A DNA stretch of 64,000 nucleotides. Origin: Solanum dulcamara (lineage: Eukaryota > Streptophyta > Magnoliopsida > Solanales > Solanaceae). Positions 11,944-23,399 of the stretch are shown here, piece after piece (positions within the stretch are counted from its first letter, which is position 1; each line of letters starts with the position of its first letter). The stretch lies in assembly GCF_947179165.1 (NCBI RefSeq), contig NC_077243.1, positions 52,194,001 through 52,258,000 on the forward strand. Reading direction: 5' to 3'. The notes beneath the pieces were generated by a model. That model had not been told where the DNA came from, ran no database searches, and saw nothing but the letters and a program-made list of their open reading frames with translations. Both the position numbers and the translations under genes were made by a program.

Positions 11944-12306
11944 TCAGGTTGTACAATCAATTGATGCATAACAAGCATAAAGTAATTGTATGCCAACAAT
12001 CACATCAAAATCAACCATGTCCAACTCAACCAAGTCAACCATGGTATCCCTATGATAGATTGACATAATATAATCTCTATAGACCCTCTCAACTAAGATA
12101 GACTCACCAACAGGAGTAGACACGCTGAAAGGCTCAAGAAGACACTCAGAAAGGATCTCAAATTTATTAGCCAAGTAAGGAGTCACAAAAGATAACGTAG
12201 CACCCAGATCAAGTAATGCATACACATTTAAAGAAAGGACTCGGAGCATAACAGTAACTACATCAGGTGCATTCTCTTGGTCTTGGCGACTACCTATAGC
12301 ATACAC
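11944..12306 (-). pseudogene. Aspartic protease, element I
   Basis: A 120-codon piece of the retropepsin-like protease (RVP_2 type). The active-site segment near 12210 reads ALLDLGATLSFVTPY, so the catalytic Asp is kept but the next residue is Leu. The flap region (PVGESILVERVYRDY) and the C-terminal VDFDVIVGI...CYASIDC part follow. The protease would cut the Gag-Pol polyprotein. A stop ends it before RT. Confidence 0.8.
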
Positions 12307-12389
12307 ATGGTTTATTCCCCCATCTGTTGCGGTGGTACGGAAGAAAACTAAGCTCTACTACCACATCTCACTGTCTCATTGTAGGATAC

Positions 12390-13520
12390 TCATTCTGGAA
12401 GTGACCTATCTTTCCACATCCATAGCAAACATTGGTGCCCTCTCAACACTCTTCCAAATGGATCTTCCCACATCTAACACATAGTGGTTTTCCTCTACAA
12501 CCTTGATCCACACTAACTTGGGACTGAGAACCCTGATCTCGGAAGTTCTGGTGACTTAGCATCCTTTGATCATACTTGGTATTAGGTGTAAAATCACTTA
12601 TTGAGGAAGGTGTATAATTTTAAGACCTCTTGTGAAAGAAGGACTTTTTACCCTTCCCTTGCTTTTGCTCGTTCTCATGCCCAATAGACTTAGCCTTCTT
12701 TCTTAAGTGTTCCTCTCAGTCCTTTTTCTTTTCATCCTCAATCTGCTGAGTATACACCACCAATTTAGAAAAATTTGTAACATAAATCATTGGCATTGCC
12801 TTATATTCTTTCTTTATTTGTTTGCCTAGGACAGAGACAAACTTTCTCATCTTGGCCCTCATATGAGGAATCATTTCTGGGATATATTTGGACAACTGAA
12901 TAGACTTCAAACTATACTTTTTCATAGTTATGCTCTTCATCTTGAGATTCACAAATTCATCAACTTTTGTTTTCTTTAGCTCTTGAGGAAAGAAGTGGTC
13001 AAAGAAGGTTCTTTCAAACTCATCCTAAACTGCTGGTCCAGCATCCTCGCCATTACTATGCTCCCACTTGTCATACCACATATTCTCCACATCTTTGATC
13101 TGGCAGGAAACCAACTTAACACCATCAACCTTGGTAGTATGCATCACTTTCAAGATCTTCCATATCTCATCAATGAAATTTTGAGGATCCTCCTCAACCT
13201 TAGACCCTATGAAGACTGGCGGATTCATCCTTAAAAAGTCTCTAATCCTTATGGTGGCAGATAGATCTTGAGCGCTAGAGCTAGGAGTTGGTGAACTATG
13301 GTTACCCATCTGGGCAACTACTATTTGAGTGTGTATGGCAATAGCTCCTCCGAATTCCACCTTCAAAGTAGGAGTGGTCTGAGCAGTAGGTATTTAGGGT
13401 ACCTCAATAGACCTTGATGGTCGGCCCCTAGTTTTTGGTGGAGGCATCAATGACTGTGGAACTTTAGTGCTGGCAGCATTCCTCTGACTGGCTGTACTTT
13501 TAGGAGGGATGGTCTACAAC
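12390..13520 (-). pseudogene. Gag with zinc knuckle, element I (fragments)
   Basis: Gag packages element RNA into cytoplasmic particles. Three pieces are readable. At 13366-13025 the N-terminal half contains TIRIRDFLRMNPPVFIGSK, then a core with MWYDKW. At 12952-12716 comes the middle, with MKKYSLKSIQLSKY and a basic Lys-rich end. At about 12485-12400 a zinc knuckle reads C-V-R-C-G-K-I-H-x3-C, followed by a stop and a further C-Y-G-C-G-K. Frameshifts separate the pieces. The leader begins right of 13520. Confidence 0.78.
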
Positions 13521-13599
13521 GTGTAAATGCACTAATTAGAAAGGAAGTTTTATAGAGTTAAACTCTATCGCACAAACTCAGATTATGAAAGAAATGAAA

Positions 13600-13729
13600 T
13601 AATTCCTAATGTTCTATAGCCTCCTAATTTTAGAAGTGTGGTGCACGACACACCCATAAACAAGACTCTACTAGATACAGCTTCATAGATATCCTAGGAT
13701 TCTTGAACTCTGTGTTCTGATATCAAGTT
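13600..13729 (-). promoter_or_regulatory. Leader with primer site and palindromic-loop hairpin, element I
   Basis: The primer-site relic is at 13714-13725 (GTTCTGATATCA, reverse complement of a tRNA-iMet-type PBS with two transitions and a further change). At 13636-13653 GTGTG and CACAC flank an 8-nt loop containing the self-complementary hexamer GTGCAC. The neighbouring CAAGACTCTACTAGA segment (13661-13675) recurs in the leaders of other elements in this window, whose LTRs are unrelated. Confidence 0.65.
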
Positions 13730-15833
13730 TGTCACACTCTGAGAGGGTACCCTAGGTGTGGTCGGCACTCAAAAACCATCTTTAGACTTTGAGAGAATTA
13801 CTTGGTCTCATCACTCATTTTTTCATCAACGGAAGACATAAATGAAAATAAGAATAATTATGTGGGCTCACCATCATTAATATCAAAAGAAAGAAATATT
13901 CCTTAGAAGAAGTAGTTTCAAAGTAGAACTACTCCAATTACATAATCAAATTCTGTCTATGAAGCCTCTACCACTATCAGATGGTGCTAATGACTTGTCC
14001 ATGGTTACCTCAAAAGAAACATAATACTCAACAATAATATAAGGATAAAGAGTTCCTCCAAATACAAGAAGGACTCACTAAATAGTTGGAAAGTAATGAT
14101 CTTCAATGATGCGCCTGTTGAGGATCTTTAACACCTATATCTGCATCATAAAATGATGTAGGTATAACAACGTTAGTACATAGAATGTAAGAGTATGTAA
14201 AATGGCAGGAAAGTAAGGATAGATAGCAAGAAACTCCTCTCAGGAAGACTCAACTCAGAAATGAACATCATCTTAACATCAATATGTAATGCAAGTTTAA
14301 AAATAATAATATGCAATGTTTACTCAATTATATTGTTTCCATATTCTTCCAATACCTTTCCAGTGTAAAGGACATCACTATCTTAGATCCAATCATTTAA
14401 GTCCTCTTTTTGGGACTTAAGAGGCATAGCCTCCATCCTATGCTGGCTACGTAGTTCTGGGGTTTGAGTCAATTAAATTCTTACCCAACTCGGTACTCAA
14501 TACTACTCCCAAAATATATTCTCATATTAACCTCATCATCTAGTCTCATTGAACTTTAATATAAAACATCAAACTCATCTCAATGCATCATCATCATCAT
14601 TACCTATTCATCAAATCATTATACTTCAAAACATCTTACTCAAAGCATCATTTAACCCAAAAAATCAAATTTATTTAAACTCAATGCTTTTGCTCTTTCA
14701 AAACTCAATAAAATACTTATGTAATATTAATTCAAATCACTCTTTCTGTTAATTTATATTAAAAGCCAACATCTTTACTCAAAATGCGCATGAACAACAA
14801 ATCAATTAGAATTCATGGGAAAATAGCCACGAATAACAATTTCAATAATATGAGAGGTAAAAATAATAATAATCTTAATGCATAAATATATCTACTCAAT
14901 AGAAGAAGAATTAACTCTTTTAGAATTCAAGAATTAAGGTAAAACTAAAATATAACTCAATTGTGATGAATTTAAATATTGGTACATGGATGAACTCAAT
15001 CCAATGCTATGAATACCCTTACATATATAGAATCCAAAGCATTACTCCAAATTGAATAACTCAATGAACACTTTTGAACCCCTAGCCTTTTCTTCTCCCC
15101 GGAGCATTTTGTGTACTACCCAGATTATAAGAATCACCGAAATAGTATTTACACACTACTAAAAGCTAAAACTATATTTATAAATGAGTAAAGAAGTGTA
15201 TAGAGAGAAGAATTTCTTGAGAAATTTTGATGAATAAAATAAGAAAATAAAGTGGGTATTAATAGGTATGGAGGAGAGACCTAATAATAAATAAAAATAA
15301 TTATAAAGGATGAGCTTGAAGTTTTAATGGAGGATTGTGATGTCATGGGTGATGTCAAATGGAAGGCTATTGATGTCATGAGTGATGTCAGATGGATCTA
15401 GATCTTTTCATGGTTGGTGAGATAAAACTTTATTTTACAAAATATCCTTTTTCTGAACTACGTTTGAAAAAGATAACTTCCTCATTAGAATTTTGTGTCT
15501 TTATATAAATTGTATCTATAGAAGTATACTTTCATTTCATTCAAGAATAAACTGATTTGGATCAACCTACAGTGAGATATGATATTTCTTCTACAAATAC
15601 TCCATTTCATCACAACACCATATCTTGCAAATATTAATTTATTTAACCTACTTAGACTCTAAAACTTAAGATATGGTGTTCATGAAAGTTTTAGTTAATG
15701 ATGTTGGGGTTATTCAAAAATTTAAATCACCTAAGTTGGACTAGCATATGAAATGTTATGCCTAAAATACAGAACCAGTATCATTTTCATCGAGAATTGA
15801 AACACCACATACAATATTTTAGGGAGTGTCACA
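13730..15833 (-). repeat. 5' LTR of element I (family A)
   Basis: About 2.1 kb. Edges are TGTCACACTCTGAG at left and GAGTGTCACA at right, giving TG...CA on both strands. It aligns along its length with 6508-8654. Four copies of TGATGTCA lie at 15338-15390, in the presumed U3. No ORF beyond a chance 67-codon frame. Confidence 0.88.
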
Positions 15834-15895
15834 ACAATATTGCACAAGCATTTTTCCATTAGAGTGCTGATTCCTCCAAGATTTTTCTTTTTATC
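15834..15895. other. 62-bp spacer between two elements
   Basis: Short AT-rich stretch between the 5' edge of element I and the first base that matches the family B LTR pair. Possibly flanking DNA or an undetected LTR edge. Confidence 0.4.
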
Positions 15896-17974
15896 TATAA
15901 GATCCCCAAAGTCAAAAATCCAAACAAAGGAAAATTTTAGAAAAAAGGTGCTGGTGCAAGCTTTGATGGAGCCTTGTACATATCATACTCATATAGTTCG
16001 TAGAGGACTATCGTAGGAAGGTTAGAGTAAAAGGGAAAATTATGAGTTTAAGTTGACGGATGGTTTTATGGCCCATAAAGAGGTCTACGAGCCATAGACC
16101 ATCTCGTAAAGATGGCTTCAAAGATATGGGGAAGGAACTGGCTTAATAGGAAGTCCTATAGGCTATGGTGGGTTATGGTGGGTTATATAGACTATAGGAG
16201 GGTTCATATACCACACCACTAGAATTGGGAAGAATTCTGACCAAGGGAACCTTCAGAGAATGTTATACAGCCCATGTGAGGTTCCACGAGCTATACCCAA
16301 TCGTGTAGGGAAGGCTTTAGAAACTTTTTGAGGAGGTGCTTTTCACGAGGACTTTTAAGGCCCGTATGGTGTTCCACGGACCGTAGAAGATATCTTTGGA
16401 ACTTGTGCGTTAGTTAATTTTAAAGGTCATTCCGCACTTTTCCCCACTATTTTATATCAAGGCTTGGACATTTTTAGACTATTTTCCTATACCTACAATT
16501 ACCTAAACTCTTTATTAGCTACTCATTCTCTCAAAAACTATCCCAATTAAAATCTTCTCTCTAAGAATTCTCTCTAAAGCTTCTTCTTCAAGTTAAGTTA
16601 GGGTTCAAGCTTTAAGACAAGTTCAATATCCATTAAATTAGGGCTTTGATTACCCAAGTATGTGGGAATTCACCAGTGGATTCCATTCATCCATTGGTTC
16701 CCAAAAGGTCTCAATTCTCCAAGTTATTTTCACCCAATTCAATGAGGGTTTCATGTCAATTCTTCATGGGTCATTCCAATTTCAATTCAATTGATGTTGT
16801 TCTATCTTATTATGTATGAATTCACCTCAATACATGATCTTCAATTAATTTTACATAGACCCATGCATTATGTATATGATTTTCAACTATGAACTATGAG
16901 TTATGATCATAAATTTTATGAAGATTTTACGAATGATTTATGAAAAGCTATGAATTTGCTTCAAGTATATTTTCAAGTAAAAATGAATGAATTGTGAAAG
17001 ATTTTCTCATAATATGAATAAAATCATGATTTAGATGCTTAAAAAGGTACGTGTCTATATGAACTATGTTATGAAATCATGATTTAAGGAGCTACTCTTA
17101 TGATATTTTATGAATGTGTGGATTTGGTTTAGCAACTAGAGGACTTTGAGGTGGAGGCTTGGTAAATGAGTCTCTAGTAGCAATTTCTAGTCCCTAACTA
17201 TGTTGCCCCAATAGGTTGTCTTAAATGACTTAGCTAGTAAATCCACATATAGCACATGATATGAATGATATGGAACCTACCTTGGTAAGTAATCTCTTCT
17301 TTTTTGGTGTAGGAGTTACACCAGACTCTATGTTATAGCTCACATGATTTTAGTGTCGATTACGGTCCATATTCCACAAATGGTTATGTTTTCTTACAAT
17401 CTCTTAAATAATGTTTTATGGTGCATTGACCTTATTATATCTTTTCATGTTTTATTTCATGCTTTTCAAGATTTATGGGTCATGCATCAAATGTTCATGC
17501 CTACTATGTCCGTTTATTTATATTATGCATATTTCTCACATACTTAGTACATAGAATGTACTAACACATACTTTTACCTATATTGTTCTTAATATAGGTC
17601 ACGGTGCTCCCGTCTATCCAAGTGGAAAGTTGGACATCTACTCAGAGTTAGATTTGGTTGAGTCCTTATTATTCGAGGGCGAACATGTTATGTTATTTCT
17701 TTTAAATTCAAGACTTATATACTTCATTACATTTGTGAGCTAGGGAATGTCTTCATTACTTTATTACATTTGTCCTATGCTCCTTCTAAAGTTTATTAGA
17801 GGCATGTCTAAACTATAAAAATATGTTAAGTCCATTTTGACTATCTTCCACTTTAAAAGTTTACTCTTGGATTTTATTATGTTTTATCATGCTATGCATG
17901 CTAAGAGTATTGGTTGCAGTCCTTTGGGAGTTTAATCACCGTGTCATGTCTAGAGTCTAGCTTGGGTCATAACA
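15896..17974 (+). repeat. 5' LTR of element III (family B)
   Basis: About 2.08 kb. It starts near AAGATCCCCAAAGTC, matching the start of the 3' LTR, and ends GGGTCATAACA before the primer site. The part at 16060-16400 is richer in G+C, with repeated phrases of the type 'CCACGA/CCGTA...GGT' (see the repeat-island finding). A 67-aa ORF at 17344-17547 is inside the LTR and shows no domain. Confidence 0.82.
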
Positions 17975-17977
17975 AAC

Positions 17978-17990
17978 TTGGTATTAGAGC
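17978..17990 (+). other. Primer-binding site of element III
   Basis: TTGGTATTAGAGC, differing by one transition from TGGTATCAGAGC, the complement of the plant tRNA-iMet 3' end. It begins 3 bases after the LTR end. Confidence 0.9.
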
Positions 17991-18029
17991 ACAATTCAAA
18001 AGTCCTAGGGTGTTTGACATGCCATATCA

Positions 18030-18110
18030 AGTAGAGTCTTATTTATGGGTGTGGAGCGCGCCACATCTATAAATAGGAGGATATAAGGAATTTAGAATAC
18101 TTCACTTCTT
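18030..18110 (+). promoter_or_regulatory. Conserved leader with hairpin, element III
   Basis: TGTGG-AGCGCG-CCACA at 18050-18065 forms a 5-bp stem whose loop region contains a CG-only palindrome. It starts 60 nt after the primer site. AGTAGAGTCTT lies at 18030-18040 and AGGAGGATATAAGG at 18076-18089. Both are counterparts, on the other strand, of the leader segments in elements I, VII and the B mini-element. Confidence 0.6.
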
Positions 18111-18154
18111 TCATCATTCTTAAGTCACGTGATAGAGTTGAACTCTCTAAGTTT

Positions 18155-19220
18155 TTCTTCTAACAATTATTCTTTGTGATTACAGAATTGTGCTTCCCCA
18201 AAGAGATTATGTTCGAAGAAATGCTAATGCTAATGTTAATGAGTAGCAACAAGCTCCACAAGCTCCAAATGATCCCTTGTCCAAACAAGTTACACATGCC
18301 GAGTTTTGAGCGGCATTTCAAGTGCTTGCCCAAGCTATGGTGTCACAAGCCAACCGTGAAGTGGTTTCTCTCATGAACCCAAATGTGAGTTTAGTGGCTA
18401 GTCGAGTTCATGACTTCTAGTGAACCCTCCAAAATTCCATGTGTCAAAGGAGGATGAGGATCTACAAGAGTCCATAGAAGGTATCTACAAGATTATGGAA
18501 ATCATAGGACTTAGCCTAGTGGAGAAACTATACTTGGGCGCGTATTAGTTGAATGGTGTAGCCCAAATTTGATTTGAGTAATGGAAGGATGAAAGAGCTA
18601 GAGATTCAGGTCCCAAAGATTGAGATGATTTCAAAGATTCCTTTCTCGACTGTTTCTCCTCGCTTGAATTAAGGGAGGACAAGATTCAAGAGTTCATCAA
18701 CTTGAGGCAAGGTAGCATGAGCATGAAAGAGTATGCATTAAAGTTCACCCAATTATCAAAGTATGATCCATTCATGATTGCCGACTCTAGAGCTTGTATG
18801 ACCAAGTTTGTCTCGGGTGTATTGGACTTAGTGTTCAAAGAATGTAGAACCGCCATGTTGATAAAAGAAATAGACATATCAAGGTTGATGAAAAACATTG
18901 CACAAATATAGAAGGAAACACTAAAGAAGAGAGCTAGGGAGTCACAGAGAGAAAGGATTGATGGTGGTGACTAGTCACATAGAAAGTCCGAGAATGGCTG
19001 TTGTTCAGAGTTTCATCCAAAGTTCTTCAGTCAAGATTCTTCTAGTATTCCAGGCCCCAAAGTTCAACAAGTATAGGGTGTCTATCCCTAAGCCTCAAGG
19101 TAGTAGTAAGACTATCCCCCACATGTAAAAAGTATGGGAAGAGCCATTGGAGTAAATTTTTAGCGGGTTTGGATGTTTGTTATGGGTGTGGCAAGACAAG
19201 TCACTGAGTGAGAAATTGTT
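18155..19220 (+). pseudogene. Gag with zinc knuckles, element III
   Basis: Readable pieces begin with an Asn/Ala/Met-rich N-terminus near 18180-18240. The core runs from about 18420, including the open 70-codon stretch 18702-18911 (MRQGSMSMKEYALKFTQLSKY, then RACMTKFVSGV, then a DISRLM segment). Near 19115-19215 a first degenerate knuckle (CKKYGKSHW) is followed by CYGCGKTSH-stop-VRNC, a CX2CX4HX4C knuckle with one internal stop. The order matches gag of elements I and VI. Multiple stops make it non-functional. Confidence 0.75.
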
Positions 19221-19384
19221 CTTCAGTTGCTGTTAGAGGTAGAGGTGGTTGTCCTCAAACTCAGACTATTACTTCTAGTAGTCTGGCTCAACATGGTACT
19301 ACTTTTGGTTCTTGTAGTGGTTAGTGCTAAAATAGATTTTATGCTCTACAGACTCACAGGAGTTGAAGGATTCTTCCGATATGA

Positions 19385-19912
19385 TGAATGGTATGTAACG
19401 AGTCTTTGAGTTTGATATTTATGCATTGTTATATCTGGGTGATACTCTATATAGTGTTACTCCTTATGATGACTTGAAATTAAATGTTAGTCATGAAATA
19501 TTGTTAGAGCCTTTTTCAGTCTATACTCTTGTTGGTGATTTAGTTTTGCTAAAAGAGTCTATACAAATTGTCCAATCATAGTTTTCCATAAAATTACCTT
19601 AGTTGAACTTGTAGAGCTTGATATGACTGACTTTGATGTTATTCTTGGTATGGATTGGCTTCATGCATGTTATGCTTCTATTGATTGTAAAACCCGAGTG
19701 GTTAAGTTTTAGTTTCCGAATGAGCCAGTCTTAGACTGAAAAGTTAATAATTTTGTGTTTAAGGGTCAATTCATCTTGGTACTTAATGCTTGGAAAATGA
19801 TTTCTAAAAGTTGTATCTATCATATTGTATGAGTTAGAGATACGAATTCTGAAGCCCCTACTCTTGAGTTAGTTTTTGTGGTTATTGAATTTCTGAAAGT
19901 GTTTTCCAATGA
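19385..19912 (+). pseudogene. Protease and RT-linker relic, element III
   Basis: The reading YALLYLGDTLYSVTPY near 19415-19462 is the protease active-site segment with Asp replaced by Tyr. The C-terminal part with DFDVILGMDWLHACYASIDCK is present at about 19632-19692 in another frame. Near 19860-19910 the linker before RT (VIEFLKVFSN) is the last recognisable sequence. At about 19913 the text changes to non-coding LTR sequence, so RT is missing. Confidence 0.7.
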
Positions 19913-21889
19913 GAGTGTCCACGTCAAGCTATGGTCATAAGTCACCGTGGAACACCTTCCACATTAATTAATGAATCCATAACTAAAAGCTTGACCCAAC
20001 TCAATCCTGAATCGCCAAGTGATGCCTAAAGAGCTCAAATAATCACTGAATGATCCATAAGAAAAGGGAGAGGGGTAGAAGGTCATCAAGATAAGGCAAA
20101 GCCTAATCTAAGGCTCAATATACAGACCAAGTATGCTATTCTATTCTACAAGGTGCTAAGCCATCAGAATCAACGTCGGAGTAAAAGAAAGGCCTAATGG
20201 CACAATGCAAACACTAGTCTATGCCTAGAATTTGGCCAAACATGTTCAAACAGTTAACCAAATGAGCCTTAAAACACACCATATCATAAGGATAATCAAT
20301 AATGCAAGGCCATATAGTCACAAGTTCTCAAAATTCCCCAAAATAAACCTAAGAAATGATTTCTAAACACCCAAGTATGGTTAAATAGCTAATCACCAAA
20401 ATTCCAAATAATCAACAGAAATTTACATAATCAAGCTCAATCTAAGGAAGATGAAGTTGTATCCTACCTGTAGGCCAATCATGCGGGCTCTAAAATCAAA
20501 GAACCAGAGCTTTCCTTTTTGGAACGGCCTTCGAACACTACCATGCTACCAAAAATAGGAACACATTGTCAATACAACCATTTTGACATTAAAATTACTA
20601 AAAATAAAGATGGGCCAATTTCAAAGTAAAAAACAAAAATGTGGGACCTACTATAGTGATTGCAAAATTGACTTCGTGAAAGGATTCAATTTACATCCCC
20701 GAACTTGTGCTCCAAACTGGAACATAATTTGGAGCTCAGATCAACGGGAACAAGGACATGCAAGAAAATCAAAATTTGAAGCTTGAAACTTAACAATTAC
20801 ATCAGGTATTCGATGGATTTTACCTCAAATGGAGCCTCCCTAAAACTACTCAACTAATGACTCACGTAGACACCAAGATTACGAAAGTATGGGAATTGGA
20901 ATCACTTAATTTAGAGTTCTAAAACTCAAGACATGAATATTTGAAGTGGTGAGATCAAGATGAAATGCATCAGGTTTTATAAAAACCCCCATGCTGAATA
21001 TTATCTTCGCTAACGCGGCCACAACATTCCACGAACACAGAGGTATCAAAGGTTGGCCTACGCGAGTGTGGAAGGCAAACGCCATAGCCTCCGCACATGC
21101 GATAGAACACCGTCTATCGCAGAAGGCAAGCCACTAAACTTTTGCGAACGCGACAAGGGTCTCCCTAATGCGGAGACCAATATAGTTGTCCTCTGCGTAT
21201 ATGGCCCTTTGCCCACAAACGTGAAGGGAAAATTACCCTTGCACCTACAACTACTGCAATATTGAGATCTGGTATTGTCCAAGTCTCCGAAGGGGTGCTT
21301 GGGTTCATTTGAAATCCCATGTACACAAATGAGATACGCTACCCCATACAAGGTTATTTTAACAAAAAAGTGGGTCCCACACCAAATGCCATTTTAGCCA
21401 AATTCTATAATGGGCATCGAGTTTAGACCTGGAAGACTCGTGAAACACATAAAAAGTTGATCTAGACTAAACTCGACATTTGAGAACTAACTGCATTGAC
21501 ATAATTTTTATTTGAGCATGTTTTCCAAGAATGTTGACTAAAGTCAAAGTGAGGCCAAATTTGAAAGGGTAAAACTCCTAATAATTCAAACTCACACTGA
21601 TAGTCTTGATAACGTGCTGACCATACCACTAGCCTAATTTGGCCATTAGAGAACTGATAAAAGCGTCAAAATTCTGTTTTAAGGTTAATTACCTGAAGTT
21701 ATGAAAAAAAATCATCTTTTCAAATTTTAAAATCTCCAAAATAGGGAAACTAGTCTAAAACCCAAATGAACAACCAGAAAACTGAACAATCGGTGATAAA
21801 AAGTCATAAATGTCATGGGGTCTCTATAATAATAGTTTAAACAATGAAATGAATGCATTAACTCAAAAATGACTTGGAGGATCATTACA
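19913..21889 (-). repeat. 3' LTR of element IV (family C), left side truncated
   Basis: Its last ~1.43 kb aligns with 53740-55167 of the solo LTR. The right edge is GGATCATTACA. The left edge has no TG counterpart of TGTCATGACC and abuts element III's RT linker. The left part (19913-20450) could not be aligned with confidence. A GC-rich repeat island lies at 21001-21236. The ORFs at 20583-20786, 21053-21265 and 21058-21351 are in-LTR chance frames. Confidence 0.7.
21534..21547. promoter_or_regulatory. Paired W-box palindrome (LTR, element IV left)
   Basis: TTGACTAAAGTCAA: two W-box cores (TTGAC, WRKY-binding) head to head, ending 342 bp before the LTR's right edge at 21889. The motif's function is inferred from the WRKY consensus. 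Confidence 0.6.
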
Positions 21890-22435
21890 ACATCTTCTAG
21901 TAAAAGAACTTTCATCTGCAAAAGTAAGAGTCAAGAAGTACTTGAAGGCTCAAATAAGCCGGGGAACTGATCTGGCTCTTACTTGGTCACCCAGGTAACC
22001 ATATCGACTAGAAAATGCCTCCAGAGGACCTTAACTATAGGAATGACTCTGGATCACAAACGCCTCACATCTTTGGATAAGATGGCAATTCTATCCTCAA
22101 TAAAGGTATGACGATCATCTAACTCAACTGAACCATACTAGAGTCCACACGTCTCAGTTGGAAAATATCAGTGCAGCACCAAAACTTTGAAAACTGGATA
22201 AATAGCTGAGAATACCAAAGGCAAGGCTAACTCATAGGCAACATCACCAACTATCTTCAAAATCTCAAAAGGCCTAATATATCTAGGGCTAACTTGCCCC
22301 GCCTCCAAAATCTAATCACTCTCTTCATGGGCGATACTCGAAGGAATACTTGGTCACCAATGACAAATCTCAACGGTCGATGCCTATGATCTGCATAACT
22401 CTAATGTCTACTATGAGCCTTTCTGAGACTATCCT
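21890..22435 (-). pseudogene. Integrase C-terminal region, element IV
   Basis: Reverse-complement reading of 22430-22100 gives the post-core integrase tail in broken frames. The 'GDQVFL..SPMKRV' type segment is at 22370-22310, the 'GKLSP.YI.PFEI' type at 22300-22260, and the 'VFKV.VLH' type near 22190-22160. Right of the LTR edge, 21890-21960 contains the purine-rich stretch that precedes the 3' LTR on this strand. No long ORF remains. Confidence 0.65.
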
Positions 22436-22439
22436 AAAT

Positions 22440-23065
22440 CACCCTCACATTATCTAGGGCCTTCTAAATCAAGTATGTAACACATGGACTGGGCTCCATA
22501 GACTCAAACCAACAAACCGGGGAGCGAAAAAGTCTACCATATAAAGCCTCAATCGGCGCTATCTGAATACTAAGGTGGTAGTTGTTGGTTTATGCAAACT
22601 CTGCCCAATGCAAGCATTGGTCCCACTAACTCCAAAGTCCAAAAAATAGGCCCATAACATATCCTCAAGAACTTGAATAGTACTCTCTAACTGACCATCA
22701 GTCTACGGGTGAAGAACTGTGCTAAGATCGACACGGGTACCCATCTCCTCCTGAAAAGTCCTCCAAAAGCTAGATGTGAACTATGAGCCCTAGTTTGAGA
22801 TGTAGAAATAGGAACACCATGAAGACGAATCACCTCTCAGATACAAATATGATTCAAGCTTTCAGTACTAAAGGAATTATGAATCTAAAAGATGTGTGCT
22901 GATATGGTCAATAGATCAATGAAGAACCAACTACTATCAACACCTCTGGAAGAGCAAGGAAACCCCATAATGAAGTCTATGGTAATACCCTCCCATTTCT
23001 ACTCAGGAATGGGTAATCTTTGAAACTCTCCACAAGGCCTCAAATGCTCCGCTGTCACTGTTGAC
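22440..23065 (-). pseudogene. Integrase catalytic core, element IV
   Basis: Only broken reading is possible. The reverse complement shows the target-DNA-proximal segment around 22580-22500 (the 'ALYGR..RSP..WFE' type), the 'FHPQTDGQ' neighbourhood near 22700, and the 'SDRG..F' neighbourhood near 22790. Many stops occur. Position between the C-terminal region and the zinc finger supports the call. Confidence 0.6.
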
Positions 23066-23069
23066 AACT

Positions 23070-23300
23070 CAAAAAATAGATATATACTCTGCAATATCTC
23101 TTCTCAAACCACTCCACTAGTAATGCTGTCATAAGTCACAATACATATTAGCAGTGCCCGAATGAGTAAAGTATTTGGACTCATGTTCCTCGCTAGGATC
23201 AACTGAATTAAACCCCTAACTCTCAGAACACATAAGTGACCATCAAATCTCAAAACCCTATGTGGATCTAAGGCAGCTTGACCGCCATCACCTCTCAAAA
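23070..23300 (-). pseudogene. Integrase zinc-binding region, element IV
   Basis: A 64-codon frame (23298-23104) includes VLRFDGHLCVLRVRGLIQLIL, the segment before the H2C2 finger; the finger itself follows out of frame, down to about 23075. No intact His/Cys set can be read. Confidence 0.6.
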
Positions 23301-23399
23301 CTCAATCTTGGAGTGCTACCAACTCCTTATTTTCAAACTGTTGACCACAAATCTATTCTAATAGATATGACTGAACTCCTATATAGACTAGAACATGCC

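Larger units (their letters stand above)
6508..15833 (-). mobile_element. Family A Ty3/gypsy retrotransposon (element I)
   Basis: A minus-strand element about 9.3 kb long with LTRs at 13730-15833 (5') and 6508-8654 (3'), primer-site relic at 13714-13725 and polypurine tract next to 8655. Reading right to left the order is gag, zinc knuckle, protease, RT, RNase H, integrase zinc finger, integrase core, integrase C-terminus. That order (IN after RNase H) defines Ty3/gypsy. Every domain is broken by stops or frameshifts. The LTRs differ at many sites by eye, mostly transitions, so the element is old. No simple target duplication is seen because the left side continues into another leader. Confidence 0.9.

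Noticed and set aside
19914..19918. AGTGT on the left of element IV matching AGTGT at 26280-26284 as a target duplication
   Set aside because: The left copy is not followed by a TG edge, and the left LTR appears truncated, so the match may be chance.
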